Positions 32,009-39,038 of a stretch of 39,966 bases of DNA are shown piece by piece. The stretch is from contig CATMQD010000007.1 of NCBI GenBank assembly GCA_950073045.1, positions 1 to 39,966 of the forward strand, given 5' to 3'. The DNA comes from an uncultured Flavobacteriales bacterium (GTDB lineage: Bacteria > Bacteroidota > Bacteroidia > Flavobacteriales > Schleiferiaceae). Each line of letters starts with the position of its first letter. Position 1 is the first letter of the stretch. A program made the position numbers and the translations under genes. Under the pieces are notes generated by a model. That model saw only the letters and a program-made list of their open reading frames with translations. It had not been told where the DNA came from and made no database searches.

Positions 32009-32662
32009 TTAATCGCGCCAAAGGTAGGGAAATAAGAGGAAGGAGAGTAGCAAGGATACCAATGCCAGTAAGGCTAAAACTATCAGAAGTTGAGCATTTA
32101 TCTCCCAACTAAAACCGGTTAAACTGCGGATACTTAATTTGCTCAAAGTGAGAATTTGGGGATAGAGCAAGGGAATACTTAAAATGGCGGGCAGGGCAGG
32201 GTTGTTTCCTGCTTTCGCGGAGATGGCAGCTACTAAAGTTAAAATGGCACTAAAACCCAATGAGGCCAAAAACAATACACAAATGAAGGCCCAAGGTGAG
32301 GCGATCGGAAAGCCCATTAAAAATCCGAAAAAGCCACTGGTAAAGAGGGCGACAATTAAAAGATACAGGAAGTTATAAATAATCTTCCCTAAAATAAGAT
32401 GCTCAGGTTTAACCCAGCCGTAGTACAGCAAAAAGCGCTGATCGGCCTCAAAATGAAAAGATCGATAGGCGGCTTGTACCGCGGCAAACAAAAAGATGAC
32501 CCAAAAAAAGGCGTTCCAGCTTTCGGTGCTCAGAATTTCATTAAAAACCAAATTACTGAGGTAAACCGTACTTAAAACGTAGATAAGAATTGAGAAATAG
32601 GAACGCCGCTCTGACCACTCTAACTGAAAATTAAGCTGTATAACCTTTAAGGTTGTTTTCAT
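32009..32662 (-). CDS. ccmB: Heme exporter subunit CcmB
   Basis: I start at the ATG with complement at 32660-32662 (MKTTLKVIQLNFQLEWSERRSYFSILIY). The 217-residue protein has the CcmB pattern of six helices and the conserved RSFHFEADQRFLLYYGWVKPEHLILGKIIYNFLYLL segment. CcmB is the membrane subunit that works with the ATPase CcmA; no ccmA is present in the window. A TACCTTTA box five bases before the ATG could be the promoter of the whole ccm run. Confidence 0.9.
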   Translation of the reverse strand: MKTTLKVIQLNFQLEWSERRSYFSILIYVLSTVYLSNLVFNEILSTESWNAFFWVIFLFAAVQAAYRSFHFEADQRFLLYYGWVKPEHLILGKIIYNFLYLLIVALFTSGFFGFLMGFPIASPWAFICVLFLASLGFSAILTLVAAISAKAGNNPALPAILSIPLLYPQILTLSKLSIRSLTGFSWEINAQLLIVLALLALVSLLLSFLLFPYLWRD

Positions 32663-32667
32663 GGGGC

Positions 32668-32675
32668 TAAAGGTA
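32668..32675 (-). promoter_or_regulatory. Candidate -7 box before ccmB
   Basis: TACCTTTA on the minus strand matches TAnnTTTG at seven of eight positions and stands five bases before the ccmB ATG. This resembles the leaderless arrangement at mtaB and the DUF2520 gene. Confidence 0.4.
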
Positions 32676-32706
32676 CAGCCCAAAGGCTGAAGTGGAAAGG
32701 AGGAAA

Positions 32707-33450
32707 TTATTTGTTTATACTTCTAGCCAAGTCATAGAGCCTTTTAACTTGCAAATCGCCAAAGCCATATATAGTCTCCGACTTATAAATGCTTCTGAAA
32801 ACTTCTGGAAAGGACTTTCCTTCTGCTACTAGCTTCATCACCATATCCAAAGGTCTACCGTAAGAGGTATCAGTTTGCAATCGCTCCAATTGAGCATTAA
32901 TAGCTGGCATTAAAAATGGATAATGAGGATTTAAACTTGCTCCTAGTTTCTTCAATTCCGACCAATCTTCATTTTGGTAGGCTTTCCATAAGTCCGACCA
33001 AGGTTTAAGGTTAATTATAGTAAGCTTATTGGCATACAGCACCTCTAATTGCTGCGAATTATAGAAGCCAAAGCTATAGGGACTGTGATGATCAGGTTTA
33101 ACCAGAAATGCCTGGTCTATAGAACTATACTCCTGTAAAATATAAAGGCAAAACCATAAATTAACTTGGCAAAAGAGGTCCTCTTCAAACCAGAGATAGA
33201 GGCTATCCTCGGTACTCGAATTCTTTAAGGCATTAATTTGAGAGATCGTCTTTTCTTCATACTCCTTAAAAGAAAGGTCTCCAGATAATTCATTTAAAAA
33301 GGAGCAGCGCTTTCGGAAAAACTCCTCGAGTGAAGGACTTGCCACCGGTCCATCCATTAAACACTCACGCATAACCAATCTTTTACCGGGAATGGAGTCC
33401 GGAATTTGAGCCAGTAATGCGTCACCATTTAAAATGTGGATATCTGCCAT
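32707..33450 (-). CDS. DUF1835 domain-containing protein
   Basis: The 247-residue soluble protein begins ADIHILNGDALLAQIPDSIPGKRLVMRECLMDGPV, the DUF1835 signature (nucleotide-like HxxNGD and RExLxxGP phrases), and continues with LYLWFEEDLFCQVNLWFCLYIL. The family's role is unknown. It is separated from the upstream glutathione peroxidase by a terminator and from ccmB by about 44 bases. Confidence 0.88.
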   Translation of the reverse strand: MADIHILNGDALLAQIPDSIPGKRLVMRECLMDGPVASPSLEEFFRKRCSFLNELSGDLSFKEYEEKTISQINALKNSSTEDSLYLWFEEDLFCQVNLWFCLYILQEYSSIDQAFLVKPDHHSPYSFGFYNSQQLEVLYANKLTIINLKPWSDLWKAYQNEDWSELKKLGASLNPHYPFLMPAINAQLERLQTDTSYGRPLDMVMKLVAEGKSFPEVFRSIYKSETIYGFGDLQVKRLYDLARSINK

Positions 33451-33454
33451 AGAT

Positions 33455-33502
33455 CAAAAAAGAAATCCTCCAATTTAAGCAAGGCTGTAAAATGGAGGAT
33501 TT
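33455..33502 (-). terminator. Intrinsic terminator of the glutathione peroxidase gene
   Basis: Read on the minus strand, a perfect 10-bp stem AAATCCTCCA / TGGAGGATTT with a 20-base loop is followed by CTTTTTTG. It lies between the peroxidase stop and the DUF1835 start, so these genes are probably separate transcripts. Confidence 0.75.
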
Positions 33503-33526
33503 AAATTATTGCGGAGTTTAAGTATC

Positions 33527-34117
33527 CTATTTCCCCGAGGCGAAGGCTACAATTTCTTCGTCCATTGGTTCGGTGCGTGAGCCATAATGAGCTACCCAAT
33601 TACCTTCGGCATCCACCAAAAATTTATTGAAGTTCCAGCTTACCCGGGCATCATCTTTACCATTAAGTTCTTCTTCGCAAAGCCATTTGTACACTGGATG
33701 CTGCTCGTCGCCTTTCACATTGATCTTATCCATCATCGGAAAGCTTACCCCATAGTTCTTCTTGCAAAAGCTGGCGATCTCTTCATTGTCACCAGGCTCC
33801 TGGTTCATAAATTGATTACATGGAAAGCCAATAATGGTGAAATTCTCACCACCGAATTTTTCATACAATTCTTGTAAACCCTCATATTGGGGGGTAAATC
33901 CACATTTACTAGCGGTATTTACGATTAAAACTCTTTTTCCCTCTAAGGAAGAGAAAGCGAATTTTTCACCATTTAAATCGGTAACCACAAAATCGTGAAA
34001 GCTAGACGCTGCTGGTTCGGCCAAAGCCAATTTCTGACTTTTAGTTTCTGATTCAGCGGGGCTATTACAAGCGCTAATCAACACTAAGCTTAAAAGTGGA
34101 AGAAGGAATTTTTTCAT
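33527..34117 (-). CDS. Glutathione peroxidase, lipoprotein form
   Basis: I start at the ATG with complement at 34115-34117 (MKKFLLPLLSLVLISACNSPAES), a lipoprotein signal with Cys17; the track start adds 36 residues before it. The 196-residue protein has the peroxidase signatures VNTASKCGFTPQYEGL (peroxidatic Cys, not selenocysteine), IIGFPCNQFMNQEPG and VSWNFNKFLVDAEGNWVAHYGSRTEP (Trp and Asn of the catalytic tetrad). Bacterial members often use thioredoxin rather than glutathione. The lipid anchor places it in the envelope, where it would remove peroxides. It is divergent from mtaB. Confidence 0.93.
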   Translation of the reverse strand: MKKFLLPLLSLVLISACNSPAESETKSQKLALAEPAASSFHDFVVTDLNGEKFAFSSLEGKRVLIVNTASKCGFTPQYEGLQELYEKFGGENFTIIGFPCNQFMNQEPGDNEEIASFCKKNYGVSFPMMDKINVKGDEQHPVYKWLCEEELNGKDDARVSWNFNKFLVDAEGNWVAHYGSRTEPMDEEIVAFASGK

Positions 34118-34138
34118 GATTGCATTTTGTTGAAGAAA

Positions 34139-34146
34139 CAAATATA
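34139..34146 (-). promoter_or_regulatory. -7 box of the glutathione peroxidase gene
   Basis: TATATTTG on the minus strand is an exact match to TAnnTTTG, 21 bases before the ATG, giving a short leader of about 15 bases. The -33 element is not clear. Confidence 0.6.
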
Positions 34147-34232
34147 ATAGAGTGAGGTTCATGATTGGCCCCGCTTTATTAATTAAGATTTCGAAGGCTA
34201 ATAAGTCCCCTGTTTCACCCACCAAGCTTTCT

Positions 34233-34240
34233 TACCTTTG
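34233..34240 (+). promoter_or_regulatory. -7 box of mtaB, leaderless-type
   Basis: TACCTTTG matches TAnnTTTG exactly and is followed by CAAA and the ATG at 34245. The transcript would start at or near this ATG. This supports 34245 (or 34251) over the long track start at 34152, which lies upstream of the promoter. Confidence 0.65.
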
Positions 34241-34244
34241 CAAA

Positions 34245-35585
34245 ATGGAAATGAATGGGAAAAAGGTTGCTTTTCACACCTTAGGATGTAAGCTCAACTT
34301 TTCGGAAACCGCTACCATTGCTCGTGATTTCAAGGGTAAAGGATTTGATCAGGTCGATTTTAAAGAAGCGGCTGATGTTTACGTAATTAACACTTGTTCG
34401 GTTACCCATAATGCCGATAAAGAGTGTAAACTTTGGGTTCGTCGCGCTAAAGAAGCAAACCCGGATAGTTTGGTGGTGATTGTAGGTTGTTATGCCCAAT
34501 TGCAACCCGAGGAAATTGCAGCCTTAGAAGGAGTGGACCTCGTTTTAGGAGCTACCGAGAAATTTAAGATTACCGATTACCTCGATGGCCTTACCCAAAG
34601 TGACAAAGGTGAAGTCCATTCTTGTGAGATTAACGAAGCAGACTTTTACGTTGGGGCTTATTCTATGGGGGATCGCACGCGAGCCTTTTTAAAGGTGCAA
34701 GATGGTTGCGATTATAAATGTACCTATTGCACCATTCCACTTGCTCGGGGTATTTCCCGTTCGGATACCTTGGAAAACGTAATGGCTAATGCCGAAAAGA
34801 TAGTAGGTGAAGGAGCCAAGGAAATCGTTCTCACCGGCGTTAATATTGGTGATTATGGCAAGGGGGAGTTCGGTAATAAACGCCATGAGCATACCTTTTT
34901 AGAACTGGTGCAAAACCTAGATCAAGTTGAAGGTATTGATCGTTTTAGAATATCCTCGATTGAGCCAAACCTACTAAAGGATGAAACCATCGAATTTGTA
35001 GCCGCTTCCGAACGCTTTGTTCCTCATTTTCATATCCCTCTACAAAGTGGTAGCAATAAGATTCTTAAGAAAATGAAGCGCCGCTATTTAAGAGAGCTTT
35101 ATCAAGAAAGAGTTGCTAAAATAAAAGACCTTATTCCACACTGCGCCATTGGTGTAGATGTGATTTGTGGTTTCCCAGGAGAAACGGAAGAAGATTTTAT
35201 GGAGACCTACAATTTCTTAAAGGATCTGGATATTTCTTACCTCCATGTGTTTACTTACAGTCGGCGGCCTAATACGGAGGCTGATGAAATGGAAGCCCAA
35301 GTACCTTACGGTGAAAGAAAAAAGCGCTCTAAAATGCTAAGGGTACTAAGTGCCAAAAAGCGTCGCGCTTTTTACGAATCTCAATTAGGTACTGAGCGTG
35401 AAGTACTTTTTGAGGAAAACTTTAAGGATGGCTTTATTACGGGTTTCACCGAAAACTACGTGAAAGTGAAGACCCATTGGAATCCAGAATTGATTAATCA
35501 GAAGGCAAAAATTAGATTAAAAGATATTGATGAAGATGGTGTAGTTCGTTTTGACTACCTCGATAATGTCCCTATCTTGGCCTAA
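34245..35585 (+). CDS. mtaB: tRNA t6A37 methylthiotransferase MtaB
   Basis: Starting at ATG 34245 (MEMNGKKVAFHTLGCKLNFSE) gives 446 residues. Domains in order: N-terminal MTTase domain with LGCKLNFSE, NTCSVTHNADKE and VIVGCYAQLQPEEI, three Cys for one 4Fe-4S cluster; radical SAM core with GCDYKCTYCTIPLARG (Cys near 155); and a C-terminal TRAM-like region (EVLFEENFKDGFITGFTENYVKVKTHW). MtaB adds a methylthio group to t6A at position 37 of tRNAs reading ANN codons. The 'CKLNFSE' and 'CTIPLARG' wording favours MtaB over MiaB or RimO. The next gene starts with the base after its stop. Confidence 0.92.
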   Translation: MEMNGKKVAFHTLGCKLNFSETATIARDFKGKGFDQVDFKEAADVYVINTCSVTHNADKECKLWVRRAKEANPDSLVVIVGCYAQLQPEEIAALEGVDLVLGATEKFKITDYLDGLTQSDKGEVHSCEINEADFYVGAYSMGDRTRAFLKVQDGCDYKCTYCTIPLARGISRSDTLENVMANAEKIVGEGAKEIVLTGVNIGDYGKGEFGNKRHEHTFLELVQNLDQVEGIDRFRISSIEPNLLKDETIEFVAASERFVPHFHIPLQSGSNKILKKMKRRYLRELYQERVAKIKDLIPHCAIGVDVICGFPGETEEDFMETYNFLKDLDISYLHVFTYSRRPNTEADEMEAQVPYGERKKRSKMLRVLSAKKRRAFYESQLGTEREVLFEENFKDGFITGFTENYVKVKTHWNPELINQKAKIRLKDIDEDGVVRFDYLDNVPILA

Positions 35586-35891
35586 ATGTTTGCAACCTTA
35601 ATCCAATACCGCCTAAACCCTATTTTTAAAGCGGATTTTTTCCACTACTGGCAGGAGCATCGCAGCTATCTGCGTGGAATAGGAGCTTTACACAATTCGG
35701 TTTTACATCGCGAATCTCCCATCTCTTATTTGAGTTATAGTCGCTGGAAAGATCGTGAAGAGTTTGAAAAGCACATTTTAGATCCTAGCGGGGCGGTGCA
35801 AGACTGGCAAGCAAAAATCGAAGACTGTTGTAATGATGTGCGGATTATCTACCGCATGGATATCGTAAAAGACGTTCCGGAATATGAATAA
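35586..35891 (+). CDS. Small ABM-like (dimeric alpha-beta barrel) protein
   Basis: The 101-residue protein begins directly after the mtaB stop and overlaps the next start by 8 bases. It has the pattern of an antibiotic-biosynthesis-monooxygenase-like ferredoxin fold: MFATLIQYRLNPIFKADFFHYWQEHRSYLRGIGALHNSVLHRESPISYLSYSRWKDREEFEKHI. Such domains are small dimers with varied roles, including unknown. Function here is not predictable; translational coupling suggests it is made with MtaB and the phosphatase. Confidence 0.65.
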   Translation: MFATLIQYRLNPIFKADFFHYWQEHRSYLRGIGALHNSVLHRESPISYLSYSRWKDREEFEKHILDPSGAVQDWQAKIEDCCNDVRIIYRMDIVKDVPEYE

Positions 35892-36687
35892 TAATTGGGA
35901 GGCTCTCCTTGGTGAAACCGCCGAAATTTGTCGGGAAACAGGAAAATTTATTGCCTCTCAGCGCAGAAAGGTTCAAGCTGGCCAGGTTGAAACTAAATCC
36001 CTTAATAGTTTAGTTTCTTATGTAGACCAAGAAGCGGAGCGCAAGCTGGTTGATGGCCTAAGCAAGGTTTTTCCTGAAGCGGGATTTATCACTGAAGAAG
36101 AGACGGTTGCCCAAGAGCGAAAGGAGTGGAACTGGATTATCGATCCATTAGATGGTACTACTAATTTTCTTTTCGACTTACCCATTTTCGCGGTTAGCGT
36201 GGCTTTGTATCAGAATAATCGTCCACAATTAGGGGTGATCTACGAAATAGGACAGGATGAACTTTTTACCGCTTATGCGGGTGGAGGAGCATTTTGCAAT
36301 GGTCGTTCAATCTCTGTATCCCCTCAGAATGAATTGGCTAAAAGTTTAATAGCTACCGGTTTCCCTTATTATGATTTCAAAAGGTTGAATGAATTCAATG
36401 AGCTTTTAGCTCATTTATACACCCATGCCCGTGGGGTTCGTCGCTTAGGCTCGGCAGCCACCGATTTGGCTTATGTGGCTGCTGGTCGATTTAATGGCTT
36501 TTTCGAATATGGCTTATCGCCCTGGGACGTGGCTGCCGGAATATTACTGGTACGCGAAGCAGGAGGTGTTGTAGGCGACTTTAATGGTGAAGATAAAGCT
36601 CTCTTTGGCGGAGAAATCTGTGCCTCAGCGGAAGCTATTCACCAAGATTTTAGCAGCCTAGTAAAACAATATATGCTCGAAGATTAA
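35884..36687 (+). CDS. Inositol monophosphatase family protein
   Basis: The 267-residue protein has all metal-site motifs of the family: GFITEEET (about 68-74), WIIDPLDGTTNFLFDLPIFAVSVAL (Asp87, Asp90) and SPWDVAAGILLVREAGGVVGDF (about 213-234). Enzymes of the family hydrolyse inositol phosphates, or in related forms 3'-phosphoadenosine 5'-phosphate or fructose bisphosphate. Overlap of 8 bases with the previous gene suggests coupling. Its TAA shares the TTAA tetramer with the stop of the convergent gene. Confidence 0.92.
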   Translation: MNNNWEALLGETAEICRETGKFIASQRRKVQAGQVETKSLNSLVSYVDQEAERKLVDGLSKVFPEAGFITEEETVAQERKEWNWIIDPLDGTTNFLFDLPIFAVSVALYQNNRPQLGVIYEIGQDELFTAYAGGGAFCNGRSISVSPQNELAKSLIATGFPYYDFKRLNEFNELLAHLYTHARGVRRLGSAATDLAYVAAGRFNGFFEYGLSPWDVAAGILLVREAGGVVGDFNGEDKALFGGEICASAEAIHQDFSSLVKQYMLED

Positions 36688-37178
36688 GCTATTGGTAGCC
36701 AGTCTTTATGCCAGCTATTGCTGATGGTGGTTTCCCACTTAGACTCTAATTCCTGCTTAGTACTTACCAAATTGTTAAATACCACGGTATTGGCGTCTAG
36801 GTCGCCATTCTCTAAAGCGGCCCTAAAGTCCATCATATGCGCAGTATCTATCATCGCGTTATGATCGCGATAAGCAATTTGAGTGCGATCAAGTAGGGAT
36901 ATATTTAGTTCCTTTTCCAAAGCTTGGATATGCTGTACTAATTTATCAATACTACAACCGGTTGCTTGGTAGGAAGCTTCATCTAGGCTAACTACAATAA
37001 AGCGATCATAAATAATGGTGAAGCTGGCATTAAGCGCATGTCCGTGGGCTTTCCAGCTATCCAAAAAGTTCATTAATCGAGCAGAAATACGCTCTACCTT
37101 TTCGAACTCTAAAAACTCGGTGCTCTGAAAAATCCAGATTCGAGCTTCAGGTTTCATTTCATCAAATGCTCCGTACAT
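36684..37178 (-). CDS. Conserved protein often labelled 'ABC transporter ATPase'
   Basis: The 164-residue soluble protein has no Walker A, Walker B or ABC signature, so the label it often carries in Bacteroidota genomes is not supported by its sequence. The conserved phrases are ARIWIFQSTEFLEFEKVERISARLMNFLDSWKAHGHALNASFTIIYDRFIVVSLDEASYQATGCSIDKLVQHIQALEKEL. The 'SxCSID' and 'DRFIVVSLDE' core looks like a small alpha-beta domain. M8 (MKPEARIW) is an alternative start. It follows the CCG-domain Fe-S protein by 9 bases, a linkage I recall as conserved; function unknown. Confidence 0.75.
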   Translation of the reverse strand: MYGAFDEMKPEARIWIFQSTEFLEFEKVERISARLMNFLDSWKAHGHALNASFTIIYDRFIVVSLDEASYQATGCSIDKLVQHIQALEKELNISLLDRTQIAYRDHNAMIDTAHMMDFRAALENGDLDANTVVFNNLVSTKQELESKWETTISNSWHKDWLPIA

Positions 37179-37187
37179 AAACTTACT

Positions 37188-37979
37188 TTAGAGGTCTTGC
37201 GCTTCTACGATTAATTCGGCTAAATCCATTACTGGTAAATCGCCTTCTCTTTCACTATTCTTCACGCCATCCGTCATCATAGTATTGCAGAATGGGCAAG
37301 CCGCAGCAATATAATCTGGTTTGGTTTCTAGAGCTTCTTCAGTACGCTCGATATTAATATCTTTTTTACCAGGTTCGGGCTCCTTAAACATTTGAGCTCC
37401 ACCAGCCCCACAGCATAAGGCATTGCTTTTACAGCGACGCATTTCCACTAACTCGGCATCCAGTTTTTGAATAAGCTCGCGAGGGGCCTCATACACGCCA
37501 TTTGCTCGACCTAAATAACAAGGATCGTGGAAGGTAATTTTCTTTCCTTTAAAATTCCCGCCTTCAATCGCTAAACGACCATCCTTTAAAAGTTGATTGA
37601 TAAACTGGGTATGATGCAAAACCTCATATTTACCTCCCAATTCAGGATATTCATTAGCTAGAGTATTAAAGCAATGTGGACAGGTAGTCACAATCTTTTT
37701 TACATCGTAGGCATTTAAAACTTCAATGTTTTGCATGGCCTGCATCATGAAGGTAAACTCGTTTCCAGCTCTTTTAGCAGGATCGCCGGTACAGCTTTCT
37801 TCGGTTCCTAATACACCAAAATCTACATTGGCTTTATTTAGGATTTTCACAAAGGCCTTGGTGATCTTTTTAGCGCGATCATCAAAACTGCCGGCACAAC
37901 CAACCCAAAATAATACTTCAGGTAATTTATCGCTGGCCATAAGTTCGGCCATGGTAGGTACTACTAACTTTTCTTCCAT
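37188..37979 (-). CDS. CCG-domain (heterodisulfide-reductase-like) Fe-S protein
   Basis: The 263-residue protein has two cysteine-rich CCG domains: WVGCAGSFDDR ... EESCTGDPAKR ... TTCPHCFNTL and FHDPCYLGR ... CKSNALCCGAGGAQMF ... AACPFCNTMM. Such domains bind an unusual 4Fe-4S cluster and occur in HdrB/HdrD, GlpC and LutA-type proteins. The membrane Fe-S protein upstream on the same strand has the complementary ferredoxin and membrane parts, so together they could pass electrons from a soluble dehydrogenase or ETF to quinones. The start ATG shares a base with the lipoprotein stop. Confidence 0.88.
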   Translation of the reverse strand: MEEKLVVPTMAELMASDKLPEVLFWVGCAGSFDDRAKKITKAFVKILNKANVDFGVLGTEESCTGDPAKRAGNEFTFMMQAMQNIEVLNAYDVKKIVTTCPHCFNTLANEYPELGGKYEVLHHTQFINQLLKDGRLAIEGGNFKGKKITFHDPCYLGRANGVYEAPRELIQKLDAELVEMRRCKSNALCCGAGGAQMFKEPEPGKKDINIERTEEALETKPDYIAAACPFCNTMMTDGVKNSEREGDLPVMDLAELIVEAQDL

Positions 37980-38605
37980 CAGTTGATCAATTCATAAGTT
38001 ATGCCCTCATGGGTACGAAAGCCCACTAATCCTCTATTCAATTTAATGTAAAACATGCGATTCTCATTGGGATCAGTGATATGGGGACCGAAAACCTCTG
38101 TAAAGGTCTTCGAAATTAAAGTTAAAGAGTCTTGGTAAAAAGCGGGATTGCTATTTAAAAAGACGCTGTCGTTTCGGTAAATAAAACTCAGTTCATCGTT
38201 TAAAGTTCCGATGCTATCGTTTAAGCTATAGCTCAGTATATCAGAGTAGCCGCGTTCATCAGCCGCATTTCCAACTAGAAAGAATCGGTAATTAAAATTA
38301 AATTGAGGATTATCGCAGTTAATGATATAGCTGCGTCGCTCTGCGGTAGTTTGGCCAATATCTCCTATAGAACCGAAATTACCACTTTGATTAAAATCTT
38401 CCTCGGAGCTAAGGCTTTCACTAAGGTATAGATCAACAGTATCGCCATCAGCATTAGCAAATTTCTTAGTGTATTCGGAGGTTGGCTTTAAGCTTAAAAA
38501 AGCAGTATTTAAGCTGAGACTTCGGCTAGATTCTGTTTCACAGCTACTTAGGCCAATTAGAACTATGGCTATGAAAAAGAAGATATGAATTGGGCTATTT
38601 TTCAA
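37979..38605 (-). CDS. Hypothetical lipoprotein
   Basis: The 208-residue protein has a lipoprotein signal (MKNSPIHIFFFIAIVLIGLSSCETES, Cys22). The mature part is rich in Ser, Asn and Asp with beta-like segments (DGDTVDLYLSESLSSEEDF, ITDPNENRMFYIKLNRGLVGFRTHEGITYELIN). No family is recognised. It overlaps the HAD gene by 11 bases and the CCG-protein start by one base, so it is translated within this operon. Confidence 0.65.
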   Translation of the reverse strand: MKNSPIHIFFFIAIVLIGLSSCETESSRSLSLNTAFLSLKPTSEYTKKFANADGDTVDLYLSESLSSEEDFNQSGNFGSIGDIGQTTAERRSYIINCDNPQFNFNYRFFLVGNAADERGYSDILSYSLNDSIGTLNDELSFIYRNDSVFLNSNPAFYQDSLTLISKTFTEVFGPHITDPNENRMFYIKLNRGLVGFRTHEGITYELIN

Positions 38606-39029
38606 AAACCTGGATTTTTACTTCGCGCTCCACTAAATCGGTGAACTTCCCTTCGTAGCGAGTGGCTTTCACCAAGTGATTGTCGATCCAGTGATAATTA
38701 CCGCCACGAGGTTTACCCATTAACATACCATGGTACTTAAAGCCCTTTTCCTCTAGCCATTTCTCAGTTACTTCCCGGTGCTCTTCGGTGCGGGAAGTAA
38801 AAAAGTAAATAATATGTCCTTGCTCGTACCAGCGGTTTAAAGTCTCTAAAGCATCTGGATAATGCTCGGCTGTCGCCATACGTTCGGGTTCCTCATTAGG
38901 AATATCATCGCAAATGGTTCCGTCGATGTCGATCAGGTAGTTTTTTATACCCTTGGGTAGTTGAGGGCTAAGCTTCTTACCATCGAGCTCGAGCTCTTCT
39001 AATTTAGGATTGCTTTTACTCTGACTCAT
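38595..39029 (-). CDS. HAD-superfamily hydrolase, small
   Basis: The 144-residue protein contains HAD motif I (YLIDIDGTICDDIPNEEPERM, Asp34 and Asp36), motif II region HIIYFFTSRTEEHREVTEKWLEEKGF and a motif with KPRGGNYHWIDNHLVKATRYEG that supplies Lys and a late Asp-Asn pair. Fold is confident; substrate is not. Similar Bacteroidota proteins are sometimes labelled phosphoheptose isomerase without support. It starts 9 bases after the membrane Fe-S gene. Confidence 0.8.
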   Translation of the reverse strand: MSQSKSNPKLEELELDGKKLSPQLPKGIKNYLIDIDGTICDDIPNEEPERMATAEHYPDALETLNRWYEQGHIIYFFTSRTEEHREVTEKWLEEKGFKYHGMLMGKPRGGNYHWIDNHLVKATRYEGKFTDLVEREVKIQVFEK

Positions 39030-39038
39030 AAGGTGGGT

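Noticed and set aside
32001-32108. Extended CcmC start overlapping ccmB
   Set aside because: It would overlap ccmB by about 100 bases and reads an unrelated frame; the internal ATG gives the family's normal length.
34152-34244. Upstream start of the mtaB ORF
   Set aside because: The exact TAnnTTTG box at 34233 lies inside it, and the extra residues do not resemble any MTTase N-terminus.
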